Positions 1 through 6,652 are shown, counted from the first letter of the stretch. The stretch: 7,429 nucleotides of DNA from Clostridia bacterium (GCA_017938645.1 JAGBBE010000062.1:1-7429); one strand, 5' to 3'. Numbers and translations are program-made. The notes: generated from the letters alone by a model not told the origin.

Positions 1-3000
1 CTCAAGCAGGTGGCGAATGATGACGTTGCTGATCTCTCTATCCACGGCACAGAAAAGCTGATTGAAGGCTCTATCACTGCCAAGACGCTGAATGTGCAGG
101 AAATCTTCGGTGACAACGCCACCATCAGAAGCCTGATCGCTGCCAACATCGATGTCGATACGCTGTTTGCCCGGGAAGCGACGCTCAATGCCATCAATGC
201 GATGGATATTACGAGCAATACCTACCTCAAGCTGATGGTGGCCGAAAAGGCGGATCAGTCGGATGTGGATGCTCTCGGTGAACGACTGGATGCGGCTGAG
301 CTGAAGATCACGCCGGATGCCATTGTGTCTACCGTGACTGGCTCCCAGCAGTACAAGGATGATCTTGCGTCCGTTTCCGTATCCGGCAGCGGCACCGAAC
401 TGATCGTCGGTACTCAGACGGCTTCCACAGCATCGTGGACAGGTGTTTCTTCGATGTCCGAATTGAAGGACGGTACGCAGATTGCTTACTGGCTGCCGCA
501 GGGCAGCGGTGCAAACGTTACCCTGAACCTGACGCTGGCGGATGGTACGACTACCGGCGCGATTCCTTGCTACTACTCCGGCGGCACCCGTCTGAGTACG
601 CAGTACAGCGCGGGCAACATCATCCATCTCACATACCGCGAGAATGCTCAATACTACACCAGCACGATTGCCAAGGGCTGGTGGGCAGATGCCAACTACA
701 ACACGGACACCTACGACCGCATCCGCTATGGCACAATTAAGGCCAAGGAGAACTGCACGTATTTCAGATTTATCGTCAGCGATGCCGAAGGGTATTACCA
801 GCTTGCTGCAGGAAAAACTTTCGACATCTCCAGACCTATTCTCTGGCTGACGAGTTCGCTTACAGCGGGTTATTCCACTACAAATGCGTACCTTGCGTAT
901 TCCGGCATTTCTGTTCAGAATCAGGTGTCCGGCTTCACCGGGACGATAGGCGCAGCGCTATATGTCGCGGGAACGCTTGTCGGTTCAACCTTCCTGCCCG
1001 CAGAAACCTATCTGACATGTACGCCTCCGACTGAAGAGGACGGGCTTACCTATATGCTGCTGGGTACCATGACCTCTGCATACGCTACAACACTTTTCCC
1101 GGAGCATCCTCTGTACCGCTTTGTGGATGGAGCCTTCCAGCCGCTGTCTCAGGTTGCGTATGAAGCCTATGCCGAGGTCGGCGAGGTGCGTACGGAGATG
1201 CGGACCGCCATCGAGCAGACCAATGCCGCCATTGCGCTGAAAGCCGATAAGACTACGGTTGATACGCTTTCCGAGCGCGTGGATTCCGCAGAACTGAAGC
1301 TGGAACCTGATCAGCTGATGTCTACGATTCGTTCTTCCAGCCAGTATCGGTATGACCTTTACGGCGGCAGGAACTACATTCTGGATTCTGACGGGCCGTT
1401 CAACTTTCAAGGCGGATACTACAAATACCCTTCCGGCACAGTATCCACCTATACCATGCTCCAGCTGTACACTTCGGATGATCTCTTTGCTCATTCGGGC
1501 GAAGGTACTACTTTCCGTCTGTCCTTCGACATCAAGCGAAGCAGCATTGAAGCGGCGTCTGCATCCACGGCAGGCGTTTACTTCGGCATCTGGATCTACT
1601 ACAAGTATCTCGCATCTGACGGGACCACGGTCAGCACTACCGGACGCGGCTATTATTTCCGCACAACGGATTCCGACTTCGCAGCAACCGATGATGATTG
1701 GGTGCGCCTGACCAAGGGGCCGATGAACCTGACTACCTACAATCCCATCGGCATCGCATATGTGGCTCTTGGCACATCGGCGTCTCTTGGCAGCACAGGC
1801 AGTCTGCAAATCCGCAACGTGAAGTGCGAGGTCGGCGATGCCTTCACCGACTGGAGCGCGGCTCCCGAAGACCTGAATGATCTGCCGGGGCGCATGAGCA
1901 CGGCTGAGTCCAGCATTACGCAGAATGCGAATAACATCGCGCTCAAGGTGAGTACCTCCACTTACAACACGGAGAAGGTCTATCGCGGTTCTACCACGCC
2001 TACCACGCTGTACACCAACATGCTGTGGCTCGACACCTCCGTCAGCCCGAACCTGCTCAAGCGGTACACGGGCAGCACATGGGTTGTTGCCGGTGCGGAG
2101 GAAGTCAAATCCAGCGGCATTTACATCGGCCCGAATCAGGTGTCCATCACAACCGAGGATTTTCTTCTCCAGCTGCTCGATCCCAGCGACAATGAGAACG
2201 TGCTCATGGAGATGAGTGCCAACGGCAACGTCGGCTTCAAGGAGCTGTACGCTGACGAGGTGATCTCGGACTCCGTGGCATCTGCCTATGCAGGTTCGCA
2301 ATGGCTGTGGGTGGAACCGTCTATTGAGACGCCTACGGAAACGGACTTCCGTTCTCTGGGCGAGGCTGTGCAGGTGCTCAATAACAAGTTTCTCAAGGAT
2401 GATGTATATATCTACCTGCCCTGGGGCGTGGAAACATACGAACCCAATGGTGTAGTGATTCGCGGCATATCCGGGCCGGGCAAGCTGGTGATCTATGGCT
2501 ATGACGATTACAGCATCCTCAACAGCTACATCAAGGTTCAGGGCTGTTTTGCTCACATCTGCTTTCAGAACGTGTATCTGCGCGAGAGCAGAACGCTGAA
2601 CGGAAGCAGCCGCCAGCCTTATCTGTGCGAAGTGACGAAATGCCATTTCGTGGAGTTCAGCGGATGTACGCTGGACGCCAACGGCATCACATATGACTCC
2701 GTGTATGCCCGTTCTTCTCATGTGTTCCTGTACAGCTGCGGTCTGTACAACGCCCTGCAGGGACTGGAATGCTATCTGGCACAGGGCACCATGAAGGACT
2801 GCTGCGGTTCGTGCAGCTGGGCAATGGTTTCTTATGCCAGTCTCATTATCGCCACCGGCACGGTTCCCGCAGGAAGCAGAGGCACCGGCGAAAACGGCCA
2901 GTTGTTTGCCAGCAGCGTAACGACTGATTATGGCACGTCCATTCCGACCGTAACGCCTGATGAAACGGGTCTTCTGTACGCCACTACCACCAAATCGTGG

Positions 3001-3489
3001 CGCGGCAGCTGGAGAACGGACACCTACGATGTCATTCAGGGTGTGTATTACGACAGCGGCTATAACTCTTCCCTCAACTGGAACCGCGGCTGCATGTGGT
3101 TCGGCAACGCGCAGAATCTCCTGTCCGGCTGTACAGTCAAGAGCGCAACGCTCACGTTGCACAGAAAGACAGGTTCCGGCTCCAGCGCGGCGAAGAAGGT
3201 GTATCTCTGCGCCATTTCCAATACCTCCGCCAGCGGAACGCCGAGCATTGTCTACAACTATGGTTCAATCGGAACGATTGGTCGAGACAAGCAGGTTACC
3301 TTCTCCATCCCGGTGGACGCGGTGCAGGGTCTGGCGGACGGCTACTACGGCGGACTGTGTCTGTATGAAACGCCTTACGACTTCGGTTCTTCGACCTATT
3401 CCAATGCGTATATGCGCATGAGCGGAACAGACACAAGCTACGAACCCTATATCGAATGTGTATTCAGCGGCAGCACGGCTGTCGGCTAA
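1..3489 (+). CDS. Phage tail fibre / receptor-binding protein, 5'-truncated by the window edge
   Basis: Large tail-tip or fibre protein expected to extend from the virion and bind the host surface. The frame is open from base 1; the GTG at 10 has no clear ribosome binding site, so the true start lies upstream. Residues below count from that GTG. About 1-77 resemble the C-terminal stretch of prophage tail (endopeptidase-type) proteins, with runs like IHGTEKLIEGSI. A 42-residue coiled-coil-like repeat lies at 78-119 and again at 409-450. Between them is a beta-rich module. Residues 452-621 look like a jelly-roll sugar-binding module ending KCEVGDAFTDW, a common phage pattern. Residues 658-700 carry the YRGSTTPTT...MLWLDTS phage motif. 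Residues 765-960 look like a right-handed beta-helix with ten cysteines, and 990-1159 form a beta-sandwich-like tip. The tail-protein role is well supported. Individual fold assignments are inference, and the ligand is unknown. Confidence 0.85.
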   Translation, partial: LKQVANDDVADLSIHGTEKLIEGSITAKTLNVQEIFGDNATIRSLIAANIDVDTLFAREATLNAINAMDITSNTYLKLMVAEKADQSDVDALGERLDAAELKITPDAIVSTVTGSQQYKDDLASVSVSGSGTELIVGTQTASTASWTGVSSMSELKDGTQIAYWLPQGSGANVTLNLTLADGTTTGAIPCYYSGGTRLSTQYSAGNIIHLTYRENAQYYTSTIAKGWWADANYNTDTYDRIRYGTIKAKENCTYFRFIVSDAEGYYQLAAGKTFDISRPILWLTSSLTAGYSTTNAYLAYSGISVQNQVSGFTGTIGAALYVAGTLVGSTFLPAETYLTCTPPTEEDGLTYMLLGTMTSAYATTLFPEHPLYRFVDGAFQPLSQVAYEAYAEVGEVRTEMRTAIEQTNAAIALKADKTTVDTLSERVDSAELKLEPDQLMSTIRSSSQYRYDLYGGRNYILDSDGPFNFQGGYYKYPSGTVSTYTMLQLYTSDDLFAHSGEGTTFRLSFDIKRSSIEAASASTAGVYFGIWIYYKYLASDGTTVSTTGRGYYFRTTDSDFAATDDDWVRLTKGPMNLTTYNPIGIAYVALGTSASLGSTGSLQIRNVKCEVGDAFTDWSAAPEDLNDLPGRMSTAESSITQNANNIALKVSTSTYNTEKVYRGSTTPTTLYTNMLWLDTSVSPNLLKRYTGSTWVVAGAEEVKSSGIYIGPNQVSITTEDFLLQLLDPSDNENVLMEMSANGNVGFKELYADEVISDSVASAYAGSQWLWVEPSIETPTETDFRSLGEAVQVLNNKFLKDDVYIYLPWGVETYEPNGVVIRGISGPGKLVIYGYDDYSILNSYIKVQGCFAHICFQNVYLRESRTLNGSSRQPYLCEVTKCHFVEFSGCTLDANGITYDSVYARSSHVFLYSCGLYNALQGLECYLAQGTMKDCCGSCSWAMVSYASLIIATGTVPAGSRGTGENGQLFASSVTTDYGTSIPTVTPDETGLLYATTTKSWRGSWRTDTYDVIQGVYYDSGYNSSLNWNRGCMWFGNAQNLLSGCTVKSATLTLHRKTGSGSSAAKKVYLCAISNTSASGTPSIVYNYGSIGTIGRDKQVTFSIPVDAVQGLADGYYGGLCLYETPYDFGSSTYSNAYMRMSGTDTSYEPYIECVFSGSTAVG
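241..366 (+). repeat. Tail-fibre internal repeat, copy 1 (protein level)
   Basis: It encodes 42 residues beginning AEKADQSDVDALGERL and ending QYKDDL. By hand alignment, 23 of 42 positions match copy 2 at 1234-1359 with no gap. The heptad-like spacing of hydrophobic residues suggests a trimeric coiled-coil neck placed before a globular beta module. The repeat is clear in protein but eroded in DNA, so the duplication is old. Confidence 0.75.
1234..1359 (+). repeat. Tail-fibre internal repeat, copy 2 (protein level)
   Basis: It encodes 42 residues beginning ALKADKTTVDTLSERV and ending QYRYDL, the partner of the copy at 241-366. It sits just before the jelly-roll-like module at fibre residues 452-621. 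A shorter degenerate relative (SITQNANNIALKVS) follows that module, at about 1909-1950. Confidence 0.75.
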
Positions 3490-3490
3490 G

Positions 3491-3497
3491 AAGGAGG
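3491..3497 (+). promoter_or_regulatory. Ribosome binding site that fixes a GTG start
   Basis: AAGGAGG lies 7 bases before the GTG at 3505 and right after the fibre stop codon. It is the reason for accepting GTG as the start of the next gene. The 12-mer AGGAGGATTTCA (3492-3503) recurs exactly before the holin at 4278-4289. Confidence 0.85.
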
Positions 3498-3504
3498 ATT
3501 TCAA

Positions 3505-4239
3505 GTGAATATTGCTATCCCGCTGGGCGGGCAGATCCGTATGGTGATCTGCTCGTCCTTTGTTATTGCCAAAAGGAAGGACGCCACTCACTACGATCTG
3601 AGCGGTGAGAGCTTCCAGCTGACAGGCGTAACGGCTGATCAGGTCTATGTCTTTGATGACTCCGTTGCGATCACTGAGGGCATGGACATGACGCATGACC
3701 TGATCGCGCAGTCCATTCCGCTGGATCGCTTCGTCAGCGTCAGTGCGGAAGAAGCTCTGCACAATGCCATCGGTCTGCTTTTGCGGCTGGCTGTGGCGGA
3801 TGGGCGCGTGACGGACGATGAACTGCTCCGTATCCAGCCTGCGCTGGAAGGACGGCTCTGGCAGCCGGGCATCGATGTGAAGGTCGGTGACGTGTATGCC
3901 TTCGGCGCGTTCCTATGGCGCTGCCTGCAGGATCACACCACGCAGGGTACTTGGACGCCTGATCTGGTTCCGGCGCTCTGGCGCAAGGTGGAGATTATCT
4001 CCGAGGATTCCGTGCGCGTATGGGCTGCGGGTATCGACTACATCGTGGGTGACGAAGTTGCGTACCCGGATGCTGACGGTACGCTGTACACCTGCCAGCA
4101 GGCACATACCTCGCAGACCGGCTGGGAGCCGCCTGCTGTACCTGCGCTTTGGACGGCACATAACGAATCGGGTGACGATGGTTCTCCCGAAGATGACACC
4201 GGCCTGATGAACGACGAAGGCCAGATTGAAGAAGCGTAA
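3505..4239 (+). CDS. Phage protein with two CBM5/12-type carbohydrate-binding modules
   Basis: The 244-residue product has no signal peptide or membrane segment. Residues 1-110 form a domain I do not recognise; its later part (LHNAIGLLLRLAVADGRVTD) looks helical. Two tandem modules follow. Copy 1 (about 119-162) has W-x-P-G, VGD, W-R-C, a His and W-T-P. Copy 2 (about 173-219) has W-x-x-G, Y-x-VGD, LYTC, a His and W-E-P. Both end PALW. This is the conserved aromatic pattern of CBM5/12 (chitin-binding type 3) modules, known from chitinases and common in phage tail proteins. The C-terminal tail (220-244) is acidic. The gene starts 15 bases after the fibre stop and lies just before the holin, so a tail-associated or wall-binding accessory protein is likely. 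The sugar bound is unknown, and no catalytic domain is seen. Confidence 0.8.
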   Translation: MNIAIPLGGQIRMVICSSFVIAKRKDATHYDLSGESFQLTGVTADQVYVFDDSVAITEGMDMTHDLIAQSIPLDRFVSVSAEEALHNAIGLLLRLAVADGRVTDDELLRIQPALEGRLWQPGIDVKVGDVYAFGAFLWRCLQDHTTQGTWTPDLVPALWRKVEIISEDSVRVWAAGIDYIVGDEVAYPDADGTLYTCQQAHTSQTGWEPPAVPALWTAHNESGDDGSPEDDTGLMNDEGQIEEA

Positions 4240-4240
4240 G

Positions 4241-4261
4241 GCCGCTCATGTGGGCGGCTTT
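4241..4261 (+). terminator. Weak intrinsic terminator or inter-gene hairpin
   Basis: GCCGCTC (4241-4247) pairs with GGGCGGC (4252-4258) around an ATGT loop, with one G-U pair. Only three T residues follow. It begins one base after the stop codon at 4237-4239. Full termination is doubtful; partial attenuation or RNA 3'-end protection before the holin is more plausible. Confidence 0.5.
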
Positions 4262-4277
4262 AGCTATATCAAAACAC

Positions 4278-4283
4278 AGGAGG
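4278..4283 (+). promoter_or_regulatory. Ribosome binding site of the holin
   Basis: AGGAGG ends 8 bases before the ATG at 4292. It decides the start: the open frame runs back to 4226, but that stretch overlaps the previous gene and the hairpin and has no comparable site. Confidence 0.85.
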
Positions 4284-4291
4284 ATTTCACT

Positions 4292-4738
4292 ATGAGAGAC
4301 TTTTCCATCGACATCATTTGGGCCAAGCTGCAGATGGCAATTGCGGCGATCGGCGGCTGGCTCGGCTACTTTCTGGGAGGTATGGACGGCTTGCTGACTG
4401 CACTTCTGATCTTCATGACCGTGGACTACATCACCGGTCTCATGTGCGCTGTGGCAGACAAGAAGCTGTCCTCCAGTGTGGGCTTCAAGGGTATCTGCAA
4501 GAAGGTGCTCATTATCATGCTGGTGGGCGTGGCACACATCATCGACCTTCATGTGGTAGGCACCGGCAACGCTCTGCGCGGCGCCGTGGTGTGCTTCTAC
4601 CTGTCCAATGAGGGCGTATCTCTGCTGGAGAATGCGGCTCACCTCGGACTGCCGATCCCCGAAAAAATGAAGAACATCCTTGCTCAGCTTCACAATCGCA
4701 TTGACGATACCACTATCGACCAGGGCGGCGGCGAATAA
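4292..4738 (+). CDS. Phage holin (phage_holin_4_1 / toxin-secretion-lysis holin family)
   Basis: The 148-residue membrane protein should oligomerise in the cytoplasmic membrane late in infection and open holes that let the endolysin reach the wall. Four hydrophobic segments are visible: about 15-30, 32-53, 71-88 and 95-112. Family marks are DYITG at 45-49 (end of the second segment), a charged KK loop before GFKGI, and the conserved C-terminal region NEGVSLLENAAHLGLP from 106. The length is typical of the family. The gene sits directly before the endolysin with 27 bases between them, the classic lysis cassette. No separate antiholin gene is seen; an internal dual start is possible but the sequence does not show one clearly. 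Confidence 0.92.
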   Translation: MRDFSIDIIWAKLQMAIAAIGGWLGYFLGGMDGLLTALLIFMTVDYITGLMCAVADKKLSSSVGFKGICKKVLIIMLVGVAHIIDLHVVGTGNALRGAVVCFYLSNEGVSLLENAAHLGLPIPEKMKNILAQLHNRIDDTTIDQGGGE

Positions 4739-4751
4739 CCGTCGCTCTTTT
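4728..4751 (+). terminator. Possible weak hairpin across the holin stop codon
   Basis: GCGGCG (4728-4733) can pair with CGTCGC (4740-4745), including one G-U pair, around the loop AATAAC that contains the holin TAA. TCTTTT follows. The endolysin ribosome binding site begins a few bases later, so this may tune endolysin expression rather than end the transcript. It is a weak structure. Confidence 0.35.
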
Positions 4752-4755
4752 GATT

Positions 4756-4760
4756 GGAGG
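4756..4760 (+). promoter_or_regulatory. Ribosome binding site of the endolysin
   Basis: GGAGG lies 5 bases before the ATG at 4766. It excludes the in-frame TTG at 4754, which lies just upstream of and overlaps this site. Confidence 0.85.
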
Positions 4761-4765
4761 AAATT

Positions 4766-5872
4766 ATGAGCGAAAGAATCAATATCCCTTACACCAGTGA
4801 GCACTTCGTTGCCTTCTGCTTGTCCATGCTGGGCCAGCCCTACTGGTACGGCACAGTGGTCTACAAGTGCAGCGAGTCCCTGCGGTCCCGCAAGGCGAAG
4901 CAGTATCCGTCTCACTACAAGGACAGCCGTACCGCCCGATACAAGCAGGACATTGCCAATAAGAAGGTCTGCGCTGACTGCGTTGGCCTGATCAAGGGCT
5001 ACAACTGGACCAGTGGCGGTGTTGGCGTCAAGGAAGCCATCGGCACCGACAAGGCTTTCTCCAGCAAGTATGGCGGCAACGGCTGCCCTGATAAGTCCGC
5101 CAACGGCATGTTCACCTACGCAAAGAACAAGGGCTGTGCCTGGGGAACGATTGACACGCTGCCGGAGATCCCGGGCGTTGCTCTGCGTTCTGATGGCCAT
5201 GTCGGCGTGTATGTCGGTGATGGCTATGCTGTTGAGGAGCGTGGCTTCAGCTACGGCTGCGTGAAGACCAAGGTGTCCGCCCGCAAGTGGACGCACTGGT
5301 TCCAGCTGCCGTTCGTTGACTACGGTGATGCCACCTTCACAGGCGGCAGCTATGTGAAGCCCGATACTGCGACCACGGAATATACGCTTGGCACCCGCAC
5401 TCTGAAGGACGGCAGCAAGGGTACCGATGTCAAGGTCCTGCAGGAGTTCCTTCTGCAGCTGGAATACAGCCTGCCCAAGTACGGTGTTGACGGTGAGTTC
5501 GGCTCCGAAACTGAAACGGCGCTCAAGAAGTTCCAGAGCAAGGTCGGCATCAAGCAGGATGGCATCTACGGCAGCGAAACCCATCAGGCGCTGATGGATG
5601 CTGTTGCCGATGACGATGAAGGCAAGGCCGAAATCGAGCCTGAGACCGAAACGCCCGATGAAGTGAAGCCTGCCGTCAAGCAGGTACTCATCGTGTGCGG
5701 CAGCGGCTCTGTCAACATCCGCGTGGGCAACGACACCAAGTATGGTCGCATCACTTCTGTGAAGAACGGCGCGACCTTTGAGTGGATCGCCACCGCCGAG
5801 AACGGCTGGCATGCCATTGTGGTCAATGCACAGATCGGCTGGGTATCCGGCAAGTATTCTCAGATTGCCTGA
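4766..5872 (+). CDS. Endolysin: NlpC/P60-type peptidase with PG-binding and SH3 domains
   Basis: The 368-residue wall hydrolase is predicted to cleave peptide bonds in peptidoglycan stems and lyse the host. The N-terminal domain (about 10-185) is NlpC/P60-like: the catalytic cysteine is C72 in ADCVGLIKG, and the histidine is H145 in SDGHVGVYVGDG; the third polar residue may be in VEERGF just after. A PG_binding_1 domain follows (about 214-280), with GSKGTDVKVLQ, YGVDGEFG and DGIYGSET motifs. An acidic linker rich in E, D and P (about 282-300) leads to a bacterial SH3 domain (about 312-366), with VNIRVG and the ending IGWVSGKYSQI. There is no signal peptide, consistent with holin-dependent export. 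The gene follows the holin by 27 bases and is last before the terminator. The endolysin call is firm; the exact bond cut is inferred from the family. Confidence 0.93.
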   Translation: MSERINIPYTSEHFVAFCLSMLGQPYWYGTVVYKCSESLRSRKAKQYPSHYKDSRTARYKQDIANKKVCADCVGLIKGYNWTSGGVGVKEAIGTDKAFSSKYGGNGCPDKSANGMFTYAKNKGCAWGTIDTLPEIPGVALRSDGHVGVYVGDGYAVEERGFSYGCVKTKVSARKWTHWFQLPFVDYGDATFTGGSYVKPDTATTEYTLGTRTLKDGSKGTDVKVLQEFLLQLEYSLPKYGVDGEFGSETETALKKFQSKVGIKQDGIYGSETHQALMDAVADDDEGKAEIEPETETPDEVKPAVKQVLIVCGSGSVNIRVGNDTKYGRITSVKNGATFEWIATAENGWHAIVVNAQIGWVSGKYSQIA

Positions 5873-5906
5873 TGCTTCACATGATAATGTAGGTTACTCA
5901 TATCGG

Positions 5907-5933
5907 GGCCGGAGCAATCCGGCCTCTTTTCTT
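5907..5933 (+). terminator. Strong intrinsic terminator of the late/lysis operon
   Basis: GGCCGGA (5907-5913) pairs perfectly with TCCGGCC (5918-5924) around a GCAA loop, a stable GNRA-type tetraloop. TCTTTTCTT follows at 5925-5933. It lies 34 bases after the endolysin stop and separates the late genes from the integration module. Confidence 0.88.
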
Positions 5934-5980
5934 GTATATGACGGCTTTGACAGAAGATCAGGCCAGAAAGGAAACGCTTC

Positions 5981-6406
5981 GTGACGAACACCGACAAGAA
6001 CTATATTGTCCGATACAGAAAAGCCGGGAGAAGTTGTACCGAAATTGCGAGAACACTTGGCTTGTCAACCAATACAGTCAAGTCCTTCTGCCGAAGAAAC
6101 GATATCGTTCCGGACGAGCAGAAGGCAGCTTCTGATTCTGGTGAAACAAAATGCCTGCAGTGCGGAAAAACTGTGATCAGGCATCCGCACAGGAAAACGA
6201 AGCGGTTCTGCTCTGATGTCTGCCGTTTAGCCTGGTGGCATGCACACAGGGATATGGCAAGGAATGCGGTTGAGCGAAGATGCCGGCAGTGTGGACAGGT
6301 GTTTCACTCTGTCAGAGAACAAAAATACTGCAGCAGAGCTTGCTATTTTGCGATGCGGTATGGAGGTAATAACCATGGGTGCGATGCTGACAAAAGAGCA
6401 GTTTGA
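5981..6406 (+). CDS. Small HTH protein (sigma-70 region 4-like) with two zinc-binding Cys clusters
   Basis: The 141-residue protein is probably a DNA-binding regulator. Residues 5-40 form a helix-turn-helix of the sigma-70 region 4/resolvase type: YRKAGRSCTEIARTLGLSTN, then TVKSFCRRN. Two four-cysteine clusters follow: C58, C61, C77, C81 (CLQCG...FCSDVC) and C101, C104, C117, C121 (CRQCG...YCSRAC). Each has the C-x2-C / C-x3-C layout of a small treble-clef-like zinc finger. The start is GTG at 5981, with AAAGGA at 5967-5972 8 bases before it. Proteins of this layout are often named 'RNA polymerase sigma-70-like' in Clostridia, upstream of a SHOCT protein and a serine recombinase, as here. It lacks sigma region 2, so it is unlikely to be a working sigma factor. 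A role in controlling the recombinase or excision is inference. It is lower in GC than the late genes. Confidence 0.8.
   Translation: MTNTDKNYIVRYRKAGRSCTEIARTLGLSTNTVKSFCRRNDIVPDEQKAASDSGETKCLQCGKTVIRHPHRKTKRFCSDVCRLAWWHAHRDMARNAVERRCRQCGQVFHSVREQKYCSRACYFAMRYGGNNHGCDADKRAV
6362..6366 (+). promoter_or_regulatory. Ribosome binding site inside the HTH gene
   Basis: GGAGG at 6362-6366 lies 8 bases before the ATG at 6375, within the last codons of the HTH gene. It favours 6375 over the ATG at 6384, which would be 17 bases away. Confidence 0.75.
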
Positions 6407-6569
6407 CCGAGAATGTGGCTATAGGCTGGCACGTTCCATTATGGGAGCACTCCGGGAAAACGGCCTCATTACATCTAAGGAATACGGGCAGATTGAACCA
6501 ATTCTGGCTCAAAAATTCTCCCCGGTATGGGCCGGTTTATCCGACGTTTTGAGTGATAAATCTGCTTGA
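6375..6569 (+). CDS. Small SHOCT-like protein
   Basis: The 64-residue protein begins MGAMLTKEQF. The pattern LRENGLITSKEY (about 26-37), followed by a hydrophobic helix, matches the short SHOCT domain (a helix, a G-L-I-T turn and a second helix). No membrane segment is present. The open frame extends upstream, but the ribosome binding site and start at 6375 fit the usual size of these proteins. It overlaps the HTH gene by 32 bases in another frame, so the two are probably co-transcribed and translationally coupled. It sits directly before the recombinase, a conserved position in Clostridia elements as I recall them. Its function is unknown. A recombination directionality factor or other recombinase partner is a reasonable guess only. 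Confidence 0.72.
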   Translation: MGAMLTKEQFDRECGYRLARSIMGALRENGLITSKEYGQIEPILAQKFSPVWAGLSDVLSDKSA

Positions 6570-6583
6570 AATGACTTGATAAT

Positions 6584-6652
6584 CCGTCCGAACGGCGGTA
6601 ACATGCATCACTACCAAGGGGATTGATACAATGTACGCCCCGGAAAGGACGG
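6584..6652. repeat. Short inverted repeat flanking the recombinase promoter
   Basis: CCGTCC (6584-6589) and GGACGG (6647-6652) are perfect 6-base inverted copies. Between them lie a smaller dyad, ATTG-ATA-CAAT (6622-6632), and the candidate promoter. This could be a regulator site, part of an attachment site, or chance. The arms are short, so confidence is low. Confidence 0.25.
6624..6632 (+). promoter_or_regulatory. Candidate extended -10 promoter for the recombinase
   Basis: TGATACAAT matches the extended -10 consensus TGNTATAAT with one mismatch. No good -35 is seen 16-18 bases upstream, as is normal for extended -10 promoters. Transcription would begin near 6639, leaving a leader of about 19 bases before the ATG at 6658. 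The -10 overlaps the in-frame ATG at 6631, which argues against that earlier start. Confidence 0.5.

Noticed and set aside
985..3162. A 725-residue open frame on the minus strand inside the fibre gene
   Set aside because: It is antisense to a clear tail-fibre gene, its protein is rich in Arg, Ala, His and Cys with no recognisable domain, and such frames are common opposite GC-rich genes.
2980..3489. Diversity-generating retroelement target at the fibre tip
   Set aside because: No reverse transcriptase, template repeat or accessory gene is visible, and the tip shows no obvious C-type lectin variable region.
4226..4291. Upstream extension of the holin frame
   Set aside because: It would overlap the preceding gene and a hairpin. 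The strong AGGAGG at 4278-4283 points to the ATG at 4292, which gives a normal holin N-terminus.
4754..4765. TTG start for the endolysin
   Set aside because: It overlaps the GGAGG site that serves the ATG at 4766 and has no site of its own.
3995..5812. A 605-residue open frame on the minus strand across CBM protein, holin and endolysin
   Set aside because: It spans three well-supported plus-strand genes and their ribosome binding sites, and shows no domain of its own.
5879..5890. ACAT-GATA-ATGT dyad after the endolysin
   Set aside because: Four-base arms are expected by chance, and no associated site or gene gives it meaning.
5947..5952. Perfect TTGACA as a -35 for the HTH gene
   Set aside because: At 16-18 bases downstream the sequence is AGGAAAC-like with no -10 match, so I do not call a promoter. 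The HTH gene's promoter remains unidentified.
6240..6374. Longer version of the SHOCT-like protein
   Set aside because: The extra residues are a shadow of the HTH gene's zinc-cluster coding sequence. The ribosome binding site at 6362-6366 supports 6375.
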